From contig NZ_SMYZ01000013.1 in assembly GCF_004919685.1 (NCBI RefSeq), positions 20,062 through 84,061 of the forward strand: 64,000 nt of DNA, in the 5' to 3' direction. The notes below the pieces were generated by a model. It was not told where the DNA came from, searched no databases, and saw only the letters and a list, made by a program, of their open reading frames with translations. Source of the stretch: Mesorhizobium norvegicum (GTDB lineage: Bacteria; Pseudomonadota; Alphaproteobacteria; Rhizobiales; Rhizobiaceae). Below, piece by piece: positions 1 to 10,300 of this stretch. The position numbers were made by a program, and so were the translations under genes. Every line of letters starts with the position of its first letter. The first letter of the stretch is position 1.

Positions 1-149
1 ACAAGGTTGCCGACCTCGGCAGCGCCCGTAGGCCATGATGTGGTTACTCGAGCATGGGCTGGACTTGCCTGCCAGGCGGCAACAATGACGACGTGTCCGG
101 CGCAAGCCGAGTTATGGCGACCATCCACCGGATATTCGTGAATCCGATC

Positions 150-708
150 TAAGGCGGCGCCAACGGTGCGAGGAATGGCTTGTATCGATCCTGGGCACCC
201 ATGAAGGCCATGTCAGTTGGGAATGGGCTGAGGCGATCCGCAAGAAGCTGACCGACAATGTGACCACTGGCAGGGCATGGAGCCCCAAGCATGGCGATAC
301 ATTGCTGGCCCGGATTTGTCAGCTGCCGACGCTGTGGCCGCAAGCTCACGTGTAATATACGGGCGCCAAGCACAACATTCCGCGCTATTCCTGTTGGCTG
401 GACCTGCTCCACAATAGCGAGTCGCGCTGCATCGCCTTCGGCGGTGGATGATGCGATTGAAGAAGCACTCCTGCGTGTCGTCGAGCCCGGCGCGATTGCT
501 GCCGCCGCCCAAGCCGAAGCACAGGCAGCCGATTGCCGTGACCAGGCCCGCGACGTCCTGCGTCGCATATCCGTTCGAACTGCGGATGGGCCAAATCCCG
601 GTGCGACATGAGTTTTGCCATAGGCGCGCCCTCAGCCGCGATCTGGAAGCTGCTCGCTACTCCTCCGACCGGCCTTGGAAATATGACGCCGCCGATCCCG
701 AAACCGGC
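150..708 (+). pseudogene. Serine recombinase C-terminal remnant
   Basis: Fragments in more than one forward frame resemble the recombinase and zinc-ribbon part of a large serine recombinase. Seen are a stretch reading EEWLVSILGTHEGHVSWE near 160-230, TGAKHNIPRYSCW near 360-400, and VDDAIEEALLRVVEPGAIAA near 445-505. The last part, DLEAARYSSDRPWKYDAADPE (640-700), lies in a third frame. The catalytic resolvase domain is absent, and frameshifts and a stop separate the pieces, so it cannot be functional. The frame that ends the remnant runs directly into sarcosine oxidase sequence, so this is a rearrangement junction. Confidence 0.6.
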
Positions 709-900
709 CGGTTGCCGCTCAACTGCGGCTGGTGCTGTGGCGGCTTCAAGGCGACACCACCAGCGGCTATGCTGTGCCTCGCCCCCCTTCTTGCCACCGG
801 CGCATCTCACAAGACCGCCGGCGCATACCGGTTCGACCGCTTCGCTCGGGGCCATGTGATCGACGAGCGCGGCGCCGGCGCGCAGCCGAATCTCCACTGA
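709..900 (+). pseudogene. soxB: Sarcosine oxidase beta subunit (SoxB), C-terminal fragment
   Basis: The frame reads LPLNCGWCCGGFKATP, then AYRFDRFARGHVIDE and GAQPNLH before a TGA at 898. This matches the C-terminal end of the beta subunit of heterotetrameric sarcosine oxidase, an FAD enzyme of glycine-betaine and creatinine breakdown. Everything upstream is missing, and the fragment is fused in frame to recombinase sequence. The next remnant is SoxD-like, so the usual soxB-soxD order survives even though both genes are dead. Confidence 0.65.
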
Positions 901-909
901 AGCCGGGCT

Positions 910-1165
910 ATGCTAATCTCTGGGCTCGCGCGACGCACAGGAATTCACCTATTTCGACGAAGCGCGGCTGATAGACCGTCCAGCCCGGGTGCGCGCAACG
1001 CCGAGGCCGCCTTCTGCGGCTATGTCTTCCTGCGCGACAACCCGGCAGGCGTGCACCGGGAACTGTGGTTCCATGAACAGGGCGGCCGATCCTGGCTGAT
1101 CGTGAAGCGCAATACGGTCACACATGAAATCCTCGGTGTGGAGCAGGTAGGCGAAAATGGGCCTT
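910..1165 (+). pseudogene. soxD: Sarcosine oxidase delta subunit (SoxD) remnant
   Basis: One frame gives EFTYFDEARLIDRP (about 940-980) and another gives FCGYVFLRDNPAGVHRELW, then NTVTHEILGVEQV (about 1010-1150). Together they match the roughly 100-residue delta subunit of heterotetrameric sarcosine oxidase. At least two frameshifts are needed, and the zinc-binding cysteines expected near the N-terminus are not readable. It lies 10 bases after the SoxB fragment. No alpha- or gamma-subunit sequence follows. Confidence 0.65.
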
Positions 1166-1506
1166 CGGCTTGCTCCGGCGGGTATTGCGTCCGGAATCTT
1201 TTCGACTGGCGCGTCGCTTTGTTCGGGAGCGGGAACGGCGAGATGCACGCTCGAGGAAATTGGGATCGCGGCAAGCTTGCCCGAACTGCCATGCGCCGTA
1301 GACGAAGGCTACACAATTGTGCCCACCTTCTATGTGCCAAGCAAAAAGCGCGCCTAGGCCCTGCCGCAGAGAAGGGGGCCGTTCCACAGCCGTTACTTCC
1401 ATTTATAGGCCCCATTTTATTCAAACCCACCACACGGGTCTCTCTTTCCCATCGCGCTCGGCGCTGAATCTCATTAATCTCGACACTAGCAGGTCCATTG
1501 CTGCCT
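1166..1506. other. Unassigned stretch
   Basis: No reading frame here gives recognisable protein sequence. A short forward frame (1157-1357) is open but matches nothing I know. It is probably decayed material continuing from the sox remnants. The stop codon of the leftward agmatinase-family gene lies at its right end. Confidence 0.4.
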
Positions 1507-2463
1507 TTACTTACAGTTTTGTTTTGCTGCTGCCATGACGCAGAGTAGTTCAAACATTAGATGTGCGGCTACCAGTTGAGTGTGCCCGGAGGGGTCGTAC
1601 ATCGGGGCGATTTCACATATGTCGGCCCCGATGATCTGTCGGGCTGTGAGCGAGCGAATAATCACTTGGGCGTCCCGTGGAGAGAGCCCGCCGATTTCCG
1701 GCACACCGGTTCCCATGGCGCAGCCCGCGTCGAGGCAGTCGATGTCGAACGATACATAGGTCGGGCCGTCCCCCAGGATCTGGCCTATTTCCTCAATTAC
1801 TCTGGCGCGCCCCAAGTCTTCATATTCGTCGATGGTGATCACACGCATTCCGACTTCGTGGCCGAAGGCTGTGTCATTTTCGCTGTGTTGGGTGCCCCGT
1901 AAGCCGATCTGGATCATACGCGTGGGGTCCACCAACCCTTCTTCGACCGCGCGTCTGAATGTGGTCATATGATTGATTTTTGTGCCCAACGCTTCATCGA
2001 GTGTGTCTGAGTGGGCGTCGAACTGAACCACACCCACGGGCCGATCCTTCGCGATCGCCCGGAGGATCGGCAATGGAATCGTGTGATCGCCACCAAGCGC
2101 CAGCGGCCACGCGCCTACGCTATGGATCTCGTCGAATGTAGCCTGGATAAGATCGATGCTCTTAAGGCGCTCGTACGAGTGGACGGATGCGTCCCCGACA
2201 TCGGCGACATTCACTAGAGAAAACGGGTCGATCTTAGTCGCAGGATTAAAGGGCCGGAGAACCCGTGACGCTTCCCGAACCGCGGCCGGTCCGAACCTCG
2301 ATCCCGGCCTCATGTTCGTTCCGAGGTCATAAGGAACACCAACAAGTGCGATATCCACACCTGGACCAACAGACATCCGCCGAGTGCGCATGAACGTCGC
2401 AACGTCCGCATATCTCGCGATTTGACTGGGATCCAAAGGACGATAAGCCGGATCGTTTTTCAT
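1507..2463 (-). CDS. speB: Agmatinase/arginase-family ureohydrolase
   Basis: The 318-residue protein has the manganese ligands of the ureohydrolase family: GGDHT (His127), FDAHSDT (Asp149, His151, Asp153) and SFDID (Asp240, Asp242). The family hydrolyses guanidino compounds to an amine plus urea. Substrates in close homologues are agmatine, guanidinobutyrate or guanidinopropionate, and the sequence does not decide between them. The ATG at 2463 follows a GGAG ribosome-binding site. A perfect palindrome CCTACGTAGG (2511-2520) lies just upstream. The gene points the same way as the methyltransferase and the NRPS-PKS to its right, so it may supply or remove a guanidino group in that pathway. That link is inference, and the symbol is a family label only. 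Confidence 0.85.
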   Translation of the reverse strand: MKNDPAYRPLDPSQIARYADVATFMRTRRMSVGPGVDIALVGVPYDLGTNMRPGSRFGPAAVREASRVLRPFNPATKIDPFSLVNVADVGDASVHSYERLKSIDLIQATFDEIHSVGAWPLALGGDHTIPLPILRAIAKDRPVGVVQFDAHSDTLDEALGTKINHMTTFRRAVEEGLVDPTRMIQIGLRGTQHSENDTAFGHEVGMRVITIDEYEDLGRARVIEEIGQILGDGPTYVSFDIDCLDAGCAMGTGVPEIGGLSPRDAQVIIRSLTARQIIGADICEIAPMYDPSGHTQLVAAHLMFELLCVMAAAKQNCK

Positions 2464-2543
2464 ACTGATTACTCCATGTCACAGCGCGCGCGTCCTCGCG
2501 AGATGTGCCACCTACGTAGGCAAAGCGGATCTATACAAGAATG

Positions 2544-3233
2544 TCATGCGATTGGACCCCGTTTGCGAATGGAGAACATCCTGTTAACCTGCTTCATCTG
2601 AGGGTAGTTGCCGGCCGCGAGAAACGTGGCGGTTAGATCGTTTGCGTTAATGAATTCCAAAAGGAGATCATCACGTGCATTACTTGCGAATCCCAAGAGT
2701 ATGCTGCCGGACTCTGTGAGAAATTCTGGCCCTTCTGATAGAAAACGTCCGAGCAATCTATAACCCGGGTCGATAGCAGCCCGTTCGAGATTATCCCTGT
2801 ATTCGTAATCATCTGACGTTAATATCGATGGATGGTTCCAAAATATATAGTCGAATTTTCGATGGGGCGGAATATTGCAAAAAACGTCACTTTCGATTAC
2901 GTCGACGTTCTCAATACCGTTTCTTGCAGCATTTTCTAGCGTGTTCGCGACCGCCTTAGGATTTATATCACAGGCTACTAACGACAGCGCACCGTGTTTC
3001 GCGAGGTACAGTCCTGGGAGGCCGAAACCGCAGCCGATCTCCAGGATTCTTTTCCCGGCAACGGGGGGGAAATTCTCTGTATACCAACGCCAACTGTGGA
3101 AATCTTTTGGCGAAAGGACGCTTTCGTATACGATCAAATCCAGTCCAAATTCCTGCATATGCAGCGGGAAAGTGTACTGTTGGCTGAGTTTGAGCTTCGT
3201 CCTTATCTGTTCAACCTGTTCACGATCCGTCAT
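2544..3233 (-). CDS. Class I SAM-dependent methyltransferase
   Basis: The protein of 229 residues has motif I, ILEIGCGFGLPGLYLA (about 64-79), an acidic motif II (VACDIN), and WNHP (about 131-134) in the position of the NPPY-type motif. This places it with small-domain methyltransferases of the PrmC/RsmC/lysine-methyltransferase kind, which methylate N atoms on proteins, RNA or small molecules. The ATG at 3233 follows an AGG-type ribosome-binding site. It lies 80 bases upstream of the agmatinase-family gene on the same strand, and the two may be cotranscribed. It could be a tailoring enzyme of the neighbouring cluster, but substrate is not readable from sequence. Confidence 0.8.
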   Translation of the reverse strand: MTDREQVEQIRTKLKLSQQYTFPLHMQEFGLDLIVYESVLSPKDFHSWRWYTENFPPVAGKRILEIGCGFGLPGLYLAKHGALSLVACDINPKAVANTLENAARNGIENVDVIESDVFCNIPPHRKFDYIFWNHPSILTSDDYEYRDNLERAAIDPGYRLLGRFLSEGPEFLTESGSILLGFASNARDDLLLEFINANDLTATFLAAGNYPQMKQVNRMFSIRKRGPIA

Positions 3234-4009
3234 ATGCCTGCTATCCTGTCACTATACACAATAAACCCTCCGAAAACTCCGTCTGGGTGAACTTAGGCGT
3301 CGTAGAAAGACGCTCGTTCATGTCATGGCTCCCCGGAAGTCGAGATTGAATGGAGCAAATCCAGTGTCAGTGTCATACCCGTCGATACGTGCTGATACAT
3401 GCGCCGAGAATTGAGACGTATTTCCACGACATTATTCTGAAACCATTCATACGGCTTGTCACTGAACTTTCATCCAATGGCGATTAGAGTGTCGGCCCCT
3501 ATTGGACCGCTCCTCAATGCGCTCGGCTGGCACTAGTGGATGGAATCCGGCACAAATGATACAAATGCCTTACGGAGAATGGTCGTTCTGCATCGGGAAG
3601 AGCTAAGTAGGGAGGCGATGATATGTATCAATGATGAGACGGACGCATCATTGGCTGTCCCGTCGAATATGAACGGTAGTTCAAGAGGCATTTTCGTTTT
3701 CCTTAGTCGCTGACAGGCTTAGAAATATAGTATGTTGACATGTTTTTGGAGCTACCATCTCTGGTGGCTTGATACAGGCCGCGATACAACGACCCGAACG
3801 GCACGTAAGGCTGATCGCAGGTTTCTGTGGCTATAGAGCTACACCGGTTGCCACCGCCGGCATCGCCGGATCGTTCGTAAGCGTCACGAGCGTGGCACCT
3901 TGCGGGATAGAGTTGTGTCGCGGAGATTTGCCGCCTGGTTTGCGAGGAGCGCAGGCGGATGAATTAGAGCGACGCTTTTGCCGTGCATCAGACATAGCCG
4001 CTGACTATC
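3234..4009. other. Long intergenic stretch
   Basis: About 775 bases hold no convincing gene on either strand; base composition is patchy. A weak sigma-54-like match on the minus strand (3355-3372; GA instead of GG at -24) was considered and rejected. The right part grades into an IS66-type remnant. Confidence 0.4.
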
Positions 4010-4318
4010 GTCGCGTCGAGGTGACTACGGGCCGGCGGACAAGGCGCGCGTCGTTCCGGCAAGTCGCAAAGCGCGGAGCCGGGTGCCAACATCTCGGCGG
4101 TCGCGCGGCGCTGGGGGATCAATCGCGGCTTCCTTTCGGCGTGGCGGCAGCAGGCCGGGCTGGTGAGACGGAAAGGGTGCAAGCAAGGGGACGTCAGAGC
4201 TGCAGTTTGTGCCGATCACGATTGCAGGTGAAGATCGGCTGCACGGCCGCGAGGGCGGACCGAGCGAGCAGGTTGGCGATCTTGCTGTGCGGGATCTGCA
4301 ACGACGATGCAAGGCCCT
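4010..4318 (+). pseudogene. IS66-family TnpA-like remnant
   Basis: Forward frames contain GANISAVARRWGINRGFLSAW (about 4080-4145) and, after a frame change, ELQFVPITIAGEDRLHG (about 4195-4245). These match the helix-turn-helix accessory protein (OrfA/TnpA) of IS66 elements. The start, the frame and the C-terminal part are lost. The remnant abuts the stop codon of the NRPS-PKS gene at 4319, so it marks the end of that gene's transcription unit. Confidence 0.6.
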
Positions 4319-7300
4319 CTAACCGACATGGAATATGCGCCTTATGATGTCGGCTATTTGGGAGACGTTGTCTCGGCGCATAATGCTGAAGTGGTCTCCA
4401 TCGATGACATGAACTTCGATGTTGCCTCCTACTTGGTTCCACCCCCATGTCGGATCAGCGGATGACACATCCTCTCCCGGTAACAGGCTGCCAAGTGCTC
4501 CTACTGTTCTTGCCCTAACGAGGGTGACAGGGATGGGCGTCTTGCTTGCCTCGAGCTGCGACGCGATTATGGCGTTTGCCCAGTAGATGGAAGCGCTGCA
4601 CCTAAAACTCACTTCTAGCGTTTCGCCATGACATGCAAGATCCAACGCCTTGAACGCCTCAGTGGGGTTTGCTGACAGCATCACGTTGAACGTCTCCTGA
4701 TCCAGCAGCCGACCAACGCCCTCCACCGACACTCGTGGGGATGCGCTAGCGGGGATATCCAAGATCAACACGCGACTAACCTCGACCCCTTGCCGATGAA
4801 GCTCGATGCCAACCTCGTTGGCTATTTTCCCCCCGAAGGAATAACCGAGCAGCACCACTCTTTTGTCTCCTGCTGCATCCTTGGCACGGGCTGTCATGGG
4901 GGCGATGATATCTTGTGGCTTAAGTGAATTTCGCCAGGGATCGATACCCTTTGGATATTCGAGTATGTCGAATGGAATATTCCCCAGCAGCGGAACAAGC
5001 CCCGCGAAATCCATCGGCTCTCCCGTAATGCCAGGAATGAGAAGAAGCCGTGTGTCTTTGAGGGACCAAGGCTCCGGCTTGGAACGGGGACGGCTGGCAG
5101 CCTGGGAAATCTCCACCGAGAGACGACGCGAGGTTCCGCTGCTCATGATTATTGTCGACGAGACAGACGTCCCGAAACGTTTCCGCAAGTCGTTTCGCAG
5201 TTCGATCAGGAGCAAAGAATCCAGGCCGAGGTCACGCCATTCGAGATCCGGATCGATGGTTGCAGCATCCCGCCTTCCAAGAAGCGCGGCAACCCGCTGC
5301 GTAACGACGCGCAGAACGTCGGCTTCGCTTTGACCTTGATCTGTCAGATGATCAGCGGGCTGCGATGTGATCGCATGGTTTGCATTGGTCTTTCCGAAGT
5401 CAGGACCTATACCTGCGGAAACATTCAACGCCTCCATGCGAGATGGTTTCCGGGCAATAGCCACCCCAAGTGCTGCAGCGCCCTGCTCGTTCGAAAGTCC
5501 CGCATCACCGCGTTCGAAATACCTCTGTGTCAACTCCGCGTTGTCGGCAAATGCAGCGGAATTCTTCCACACACCCCAATTGACAGATGTCGCCGTGAGT
5601 CCGATCTCGTTCCTGTACCGGCTGAGGCCATCCAAGAAGCCGCAGGCCGCGGCATGCAACGCCTGCCCCGCCTCCCCTCGAGAAGAAGCAGTCGACGAAC
5701 ACAGAATGAAGAAATCAAGAAGCCCCGGCTTACTAAAGAATGCATGAAGATTGGCTGCCCCACCCGCCTTTGGCGGCACCACGCGCGCTATATCGTCGTG
5801 ATTGATTGAGCTGATTATTCCGTCCGCAACGCTGCCCGCAGCATGAATGATGCCTCTGATCGGGCGTTCTGCTTGGATCTGTTCTAGGCATAAGGCGAGC
5901 GCCTCACGGTTCGAGACATCCACGGTATGAACTCGAACCGAGCAACCGGCTGCCCCCACGCCTTTGATCGCCTCAAGACGTTCTTCAGTCGGAACGCTGC
6001 GCGAAAGTACATCGATGTGCTTCGCTCCATATTCGCTCAACGCTTGGAGCATCAAAGGCCCGATGCTGCCGAGCCCCCCAGTTACGAGGTAGGAAGCGGT
6101 ACCGTCTAGTCGATGAGGGAATTCCAACGCAAATGGAATCTCCTGCGGTTGAGCGACAGCTCGCTGCTTTCCATCATAGACCACCACATCGGCGGTATCT
6201 TCCAGACTGCAATCTAGCTCCCTGGAGATGAGGTCAGGTAGCGATTTTGGGTCGACATGCCCGACCTGAATGCACAGCAGGCGCGGGCAAGCTGTTTCCG
6301 CAGCAAATGACCTGGCGAAGCTGAAAGCAGCCTCTGCGATACCTACCGACGTTCCATTCGCGCAATCCTTGCGGGAGACCATGATGATTGGGATGTTTGT
6401 ACCAAGATCGAAGGCACCAGCCACTCTTGCGAAGAGCGACGACATACTGGCTATGGCACATTCTAGCTCCTGCCCTGCATGGGCAGCCGAGGGCAGAAAT
6501 ATATCGACCGGAATGACAAGGTAGTCGACATTCACAAGATCCCTAGCAATTTCTGCGGGGTCTCGCGCTTGCCAAAGGCCGACTATTGGCAAATCCAGAG
6601 GCGCATCCTGAATATCGTTGGAAAGAAACGAAGCAACTGCGCCGCGCATCCGTCTGACCGAACCTGCTGTTGGGAGGTCGCGAGGGACGAGCACCTCCTC
6701 GCGAATGGTTAGGCGCCCCTCAGCGCCCGGCCCGCTATGATCATAATCGCCACCCTTCGCGCGTTCGATCTCAATCTGCCGGAAGCCTATTCCGTCCATG
6801 ACGACATGGCCGGCTAAATTCCTAATGGTGAAGTCGAACAGGCTCTCGCCATCACTTCGCCTGCAGTTCTTCACATCACATAAGGTCGTAGTGGCCGCCT
6901 CCTGGAACATGACAACACGATCAATCCCTACGGGGACGAAGGCCCCTCCCACATGACCATCACGGAAGACCGCTTCGATGACCTGAAGAGCTGAATCAAT
7001 CAGGACTGGGTGGGCTCCGAAATACTCGCCATCGTCCCGAAGGCTCAGGGGGAGATGACACTGTGAGGTGCCAGATGTCTTCCCGGCGGACACAAAGGCG
7101 ATAGATTTGAATGCCGGACCGAGGAAAACCCCTTGCGCCTCGTAGCGCTGATACACATGCTCCGGCAATACCTCACATAACCCCTCCTCCGGAGAAACTG
7201 CGGCGCAGGCTGCCAGCGTGCCTCTTTTGACGCGGGCCGAGACTACCCGGATGGCTTGATCCTCGCCTGTCGGCGCAAGCTGCTTCATTTCGATCCTGAG

Positions 7301-10300
7301 TTCGGATTGATTCGGACCCTGTATCAGATCGATTTCCAGGATGGCTCCGTGCGTAACATCTGCGGAAACCATCGAGTGGATGCGGAAGTTCAATATCTCA
7401 ACGCATGATGTCCCCAATGCTACCGAGGACGCTTCGGCAACCATATCGAGTAGGTATGTGCCCGGAACGACGCGCACTCCATCAACCATGTGTTCGCCGA
7501 ACCAGACCTTCCGGATTGCTTTGCGGTGTCGGCTGATTAGCTTGGCGTTTGTATCCGTAAATACTTGCTGAATTGTCTGGTCTCCTAAAGAGACCGCCGG
7601 TGGCGCACATAGGTATTGCTTCCTGCGAAATGGATAGGTCGGCAGGGAGACGCGGCGCCATGGAGCGCGAGGAGCGAGGTTGTCGAATTGGGGATCGATG
7701 CCAAGCATAAATAGCTCGGCAAGGGCTCTGAGAAACGTTCCCAACTCGTCGGAGCTGCGGCAAGAAGCAATCCACGCTCTCCCCTCGCATGGGTCATTCT
7801 CCATGCCGAGCCCGAGAAGCATGGGTTTTGGTCCGAGCTCGATAAATACCTTCGATCTGTCGTCAAGCATATACTGAAGCGCATCGTGGAACCGCACCGG
7901 TCCGACGAGTTGGTCCGTGAAATACTCGACCCAGTCCAGGTTTCGCTGAATAGGAGTACCTTTTACCGAAGAGACAATGGGGATCATTGGGTCGGTGAAG
8001 CGCAGGTTCGCGATGACGGATCTGTATTCATCAACGATGGGACGCATTTGCTCTGAGTGGAACGCATGCGATATTGGCAGTGGAGTGATCGTACAGCCCG
8101 AGACTTCTCCAGCGGCAACGAGCCCTGCCACGAGGTCGGCTTGACCGGATAGTACGACCGCGTTCGGCGAGTTGAACGCCGCGACGGTGACACCATCGCT
8201 CAGCTCGGAAACAAGAACGGCAACATCTTCCGCGTTCCCCATGGCTGCGGCCATCGCGCCCGATCCGGATGGAAGTTCCGCGGAAAGCCGTCCTCTCTCG
8301 GCAACAAGGAGGCACGCATCTTCCAGGGATAGCGCACCGGCGGCGACCAGCGCCGCAACCTCCCCAAAGCTATGACCCGCGACCTCCGCAAATTGCACCC
8401 CAAAGGAACGAAGAAGGCAGGTCATCGCGTACTCGAACGTGAAGATCGCTGGCTGCGTGAACTGGGTACGATTCAGTCTTGCATCATTGGCAGGTGTTTC
8501 GTCGATCACCTGCTTGAGGTCGATCCCATGACTGCTCCGTATGCACTCAAAGCAATCCTCCATCGCCTCTCGGAAGGCCGGAAACGCAGCGGAGAGCTCT
8601 TTCCCCATGCCTGTCCATTGGCATCCCTGACCAGTGAAGAGACCAACGATCTTTTTCGGGGCCAGGCTGTCGGAGGGGGACAACACCCCTGTGATGACGT
8701 CGTTGAGAAGTCGGGACAAATCGGCCTTGCTTGACACTGTCCAACCAACCCGAAACCGTTCTGGCCGGCGGCCAACGCAGCAGGTCATGCAAATATCCCG
8801 CAATCCGAGATTTTCGCCGGAGACCGCAAGGAGGTCATAGACCTCCTGACACAGATTGATCAACTGCTCGGGGCTACCCGCCGATAGCACAAAGAGTTCA
8901 TTTTGCTGAAGAGGTTCCTGTGCCTGCCCGCCACGGGGGTAACCACCCTCGAGAATCATGTGACAATTGGTCCCTCCTATTCCCAACGAACTGACCGCTG
9001 CTCGCCTGGGTCTCTTCGACGGACAATTCCAATCCTGGGCCTGTCCACTGGCAATTCTCAGGCGGGTTCCCTGTAGCGGCACACGCTTGTTTGCACTCCG
9101 GAACGTCGGGATGGCTGGAATCCTGCCCCGGTGAACACACAGAGCTGCTTTCAGAAGGCCCGCTGCACCTGCCGCCTCGTCAAGATGGCCAATGTTCGCC
9201 TTCAGGGATCCAACAAGGCATTGTTCGACGACCGCGGCAGCACCATATGTTGCCGCCAGAGCTGTGATCTCAATCGAGTCTCCGACAGGTGTACCTGTCC
9301 CATGGGCCTCAACGTAATCAATGTCGAAAGCGGTGAGACCGGCATCATACAGAGCTGCGTTGATGACATCGATCTGACCCTCCACGCTTGGTCCAGTATA
9401 GCTCAGTTTGCGAGCGCCGTCGTTGTTGACCGCTGACCCAACAATGGTAGCGATAATCTGATCGTTATCGTGGACCGCGAGATCATAATCTTTGAGGACG
9501 AGAACCGCGCATCCGTTCCCGAACAGAGCTCCGTCGGCCGCGGCATCGAAGGGTCTGCAACAGCCAGTCGGCGAAAGGATTATACCGTCATGAGCAAAAT
9601 AGCCGATATGCTGCGGAGTGGAAATTGACACGCCGCCGGCAACTGCCATTTCGGCCTCTCCTGCGCGGATCGCCTGGACGGCATGGTGAACAGCAACCAA
9701 CCCCCCGGAGCAGGCGGAACCTATCGTGAGACTGGGACCTGTCAGGTTGAGTTTGTGCGATACCCTCATCGAAACATGCTCTGGAGAGTTGCCTTGTTCG
9801 ATGAGAATTTCTCCCACGTTCCGAATAAGACGATGGCTCAGAAAGGGCCCATCGTCTGCATGCATGACTGACGGCAGTATGCTGTTGATTAGATATGTGC
9901 TCGCGCCGCTCGCCGAATAGACACCGGTCCGGTAAGGAACCGCCGTCGGCGCATAGCCGGCATTTTCCAGAGCGTGCCAGGAGCACTCAAGGAAGACCCG
10001 ATGCTGCGGGTCCATCAGCGAAGCTTCGCGATCACTGATGCCGAAGAACTCGGCGTCAAAATGGTCGTGGTGATCAAGGAAACCGCCCCTCCTCACAAAG
10101 TTTTCGCAGGAAGACAGAGCCGGTGGGTCGTTCTTGGATTCCGAAATAAAAATTTGATTGCTGATAAGGCCTTCCCACAGAGCATTTACGGAATCGGCGC
10201 CGGGGAAGCGGCCTGCCATGCCAATGATCGCGACGGACTTTCGTGGAGAGGGCGTCGCGGATGTCGATGCCACTTCGTTCTCGCTGCTGGTGGCGCGGAA

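Noticed and set aside
3355..3372. Sigma-54-like sequence on the minus strand upstream of the methyltransferase gene
   Set aside because: The -24 element has GA instead of GG and no TGT-N10-ACA site was found at a suitable distance, so it does not meet the standard set by the 14.3 kb promoter.
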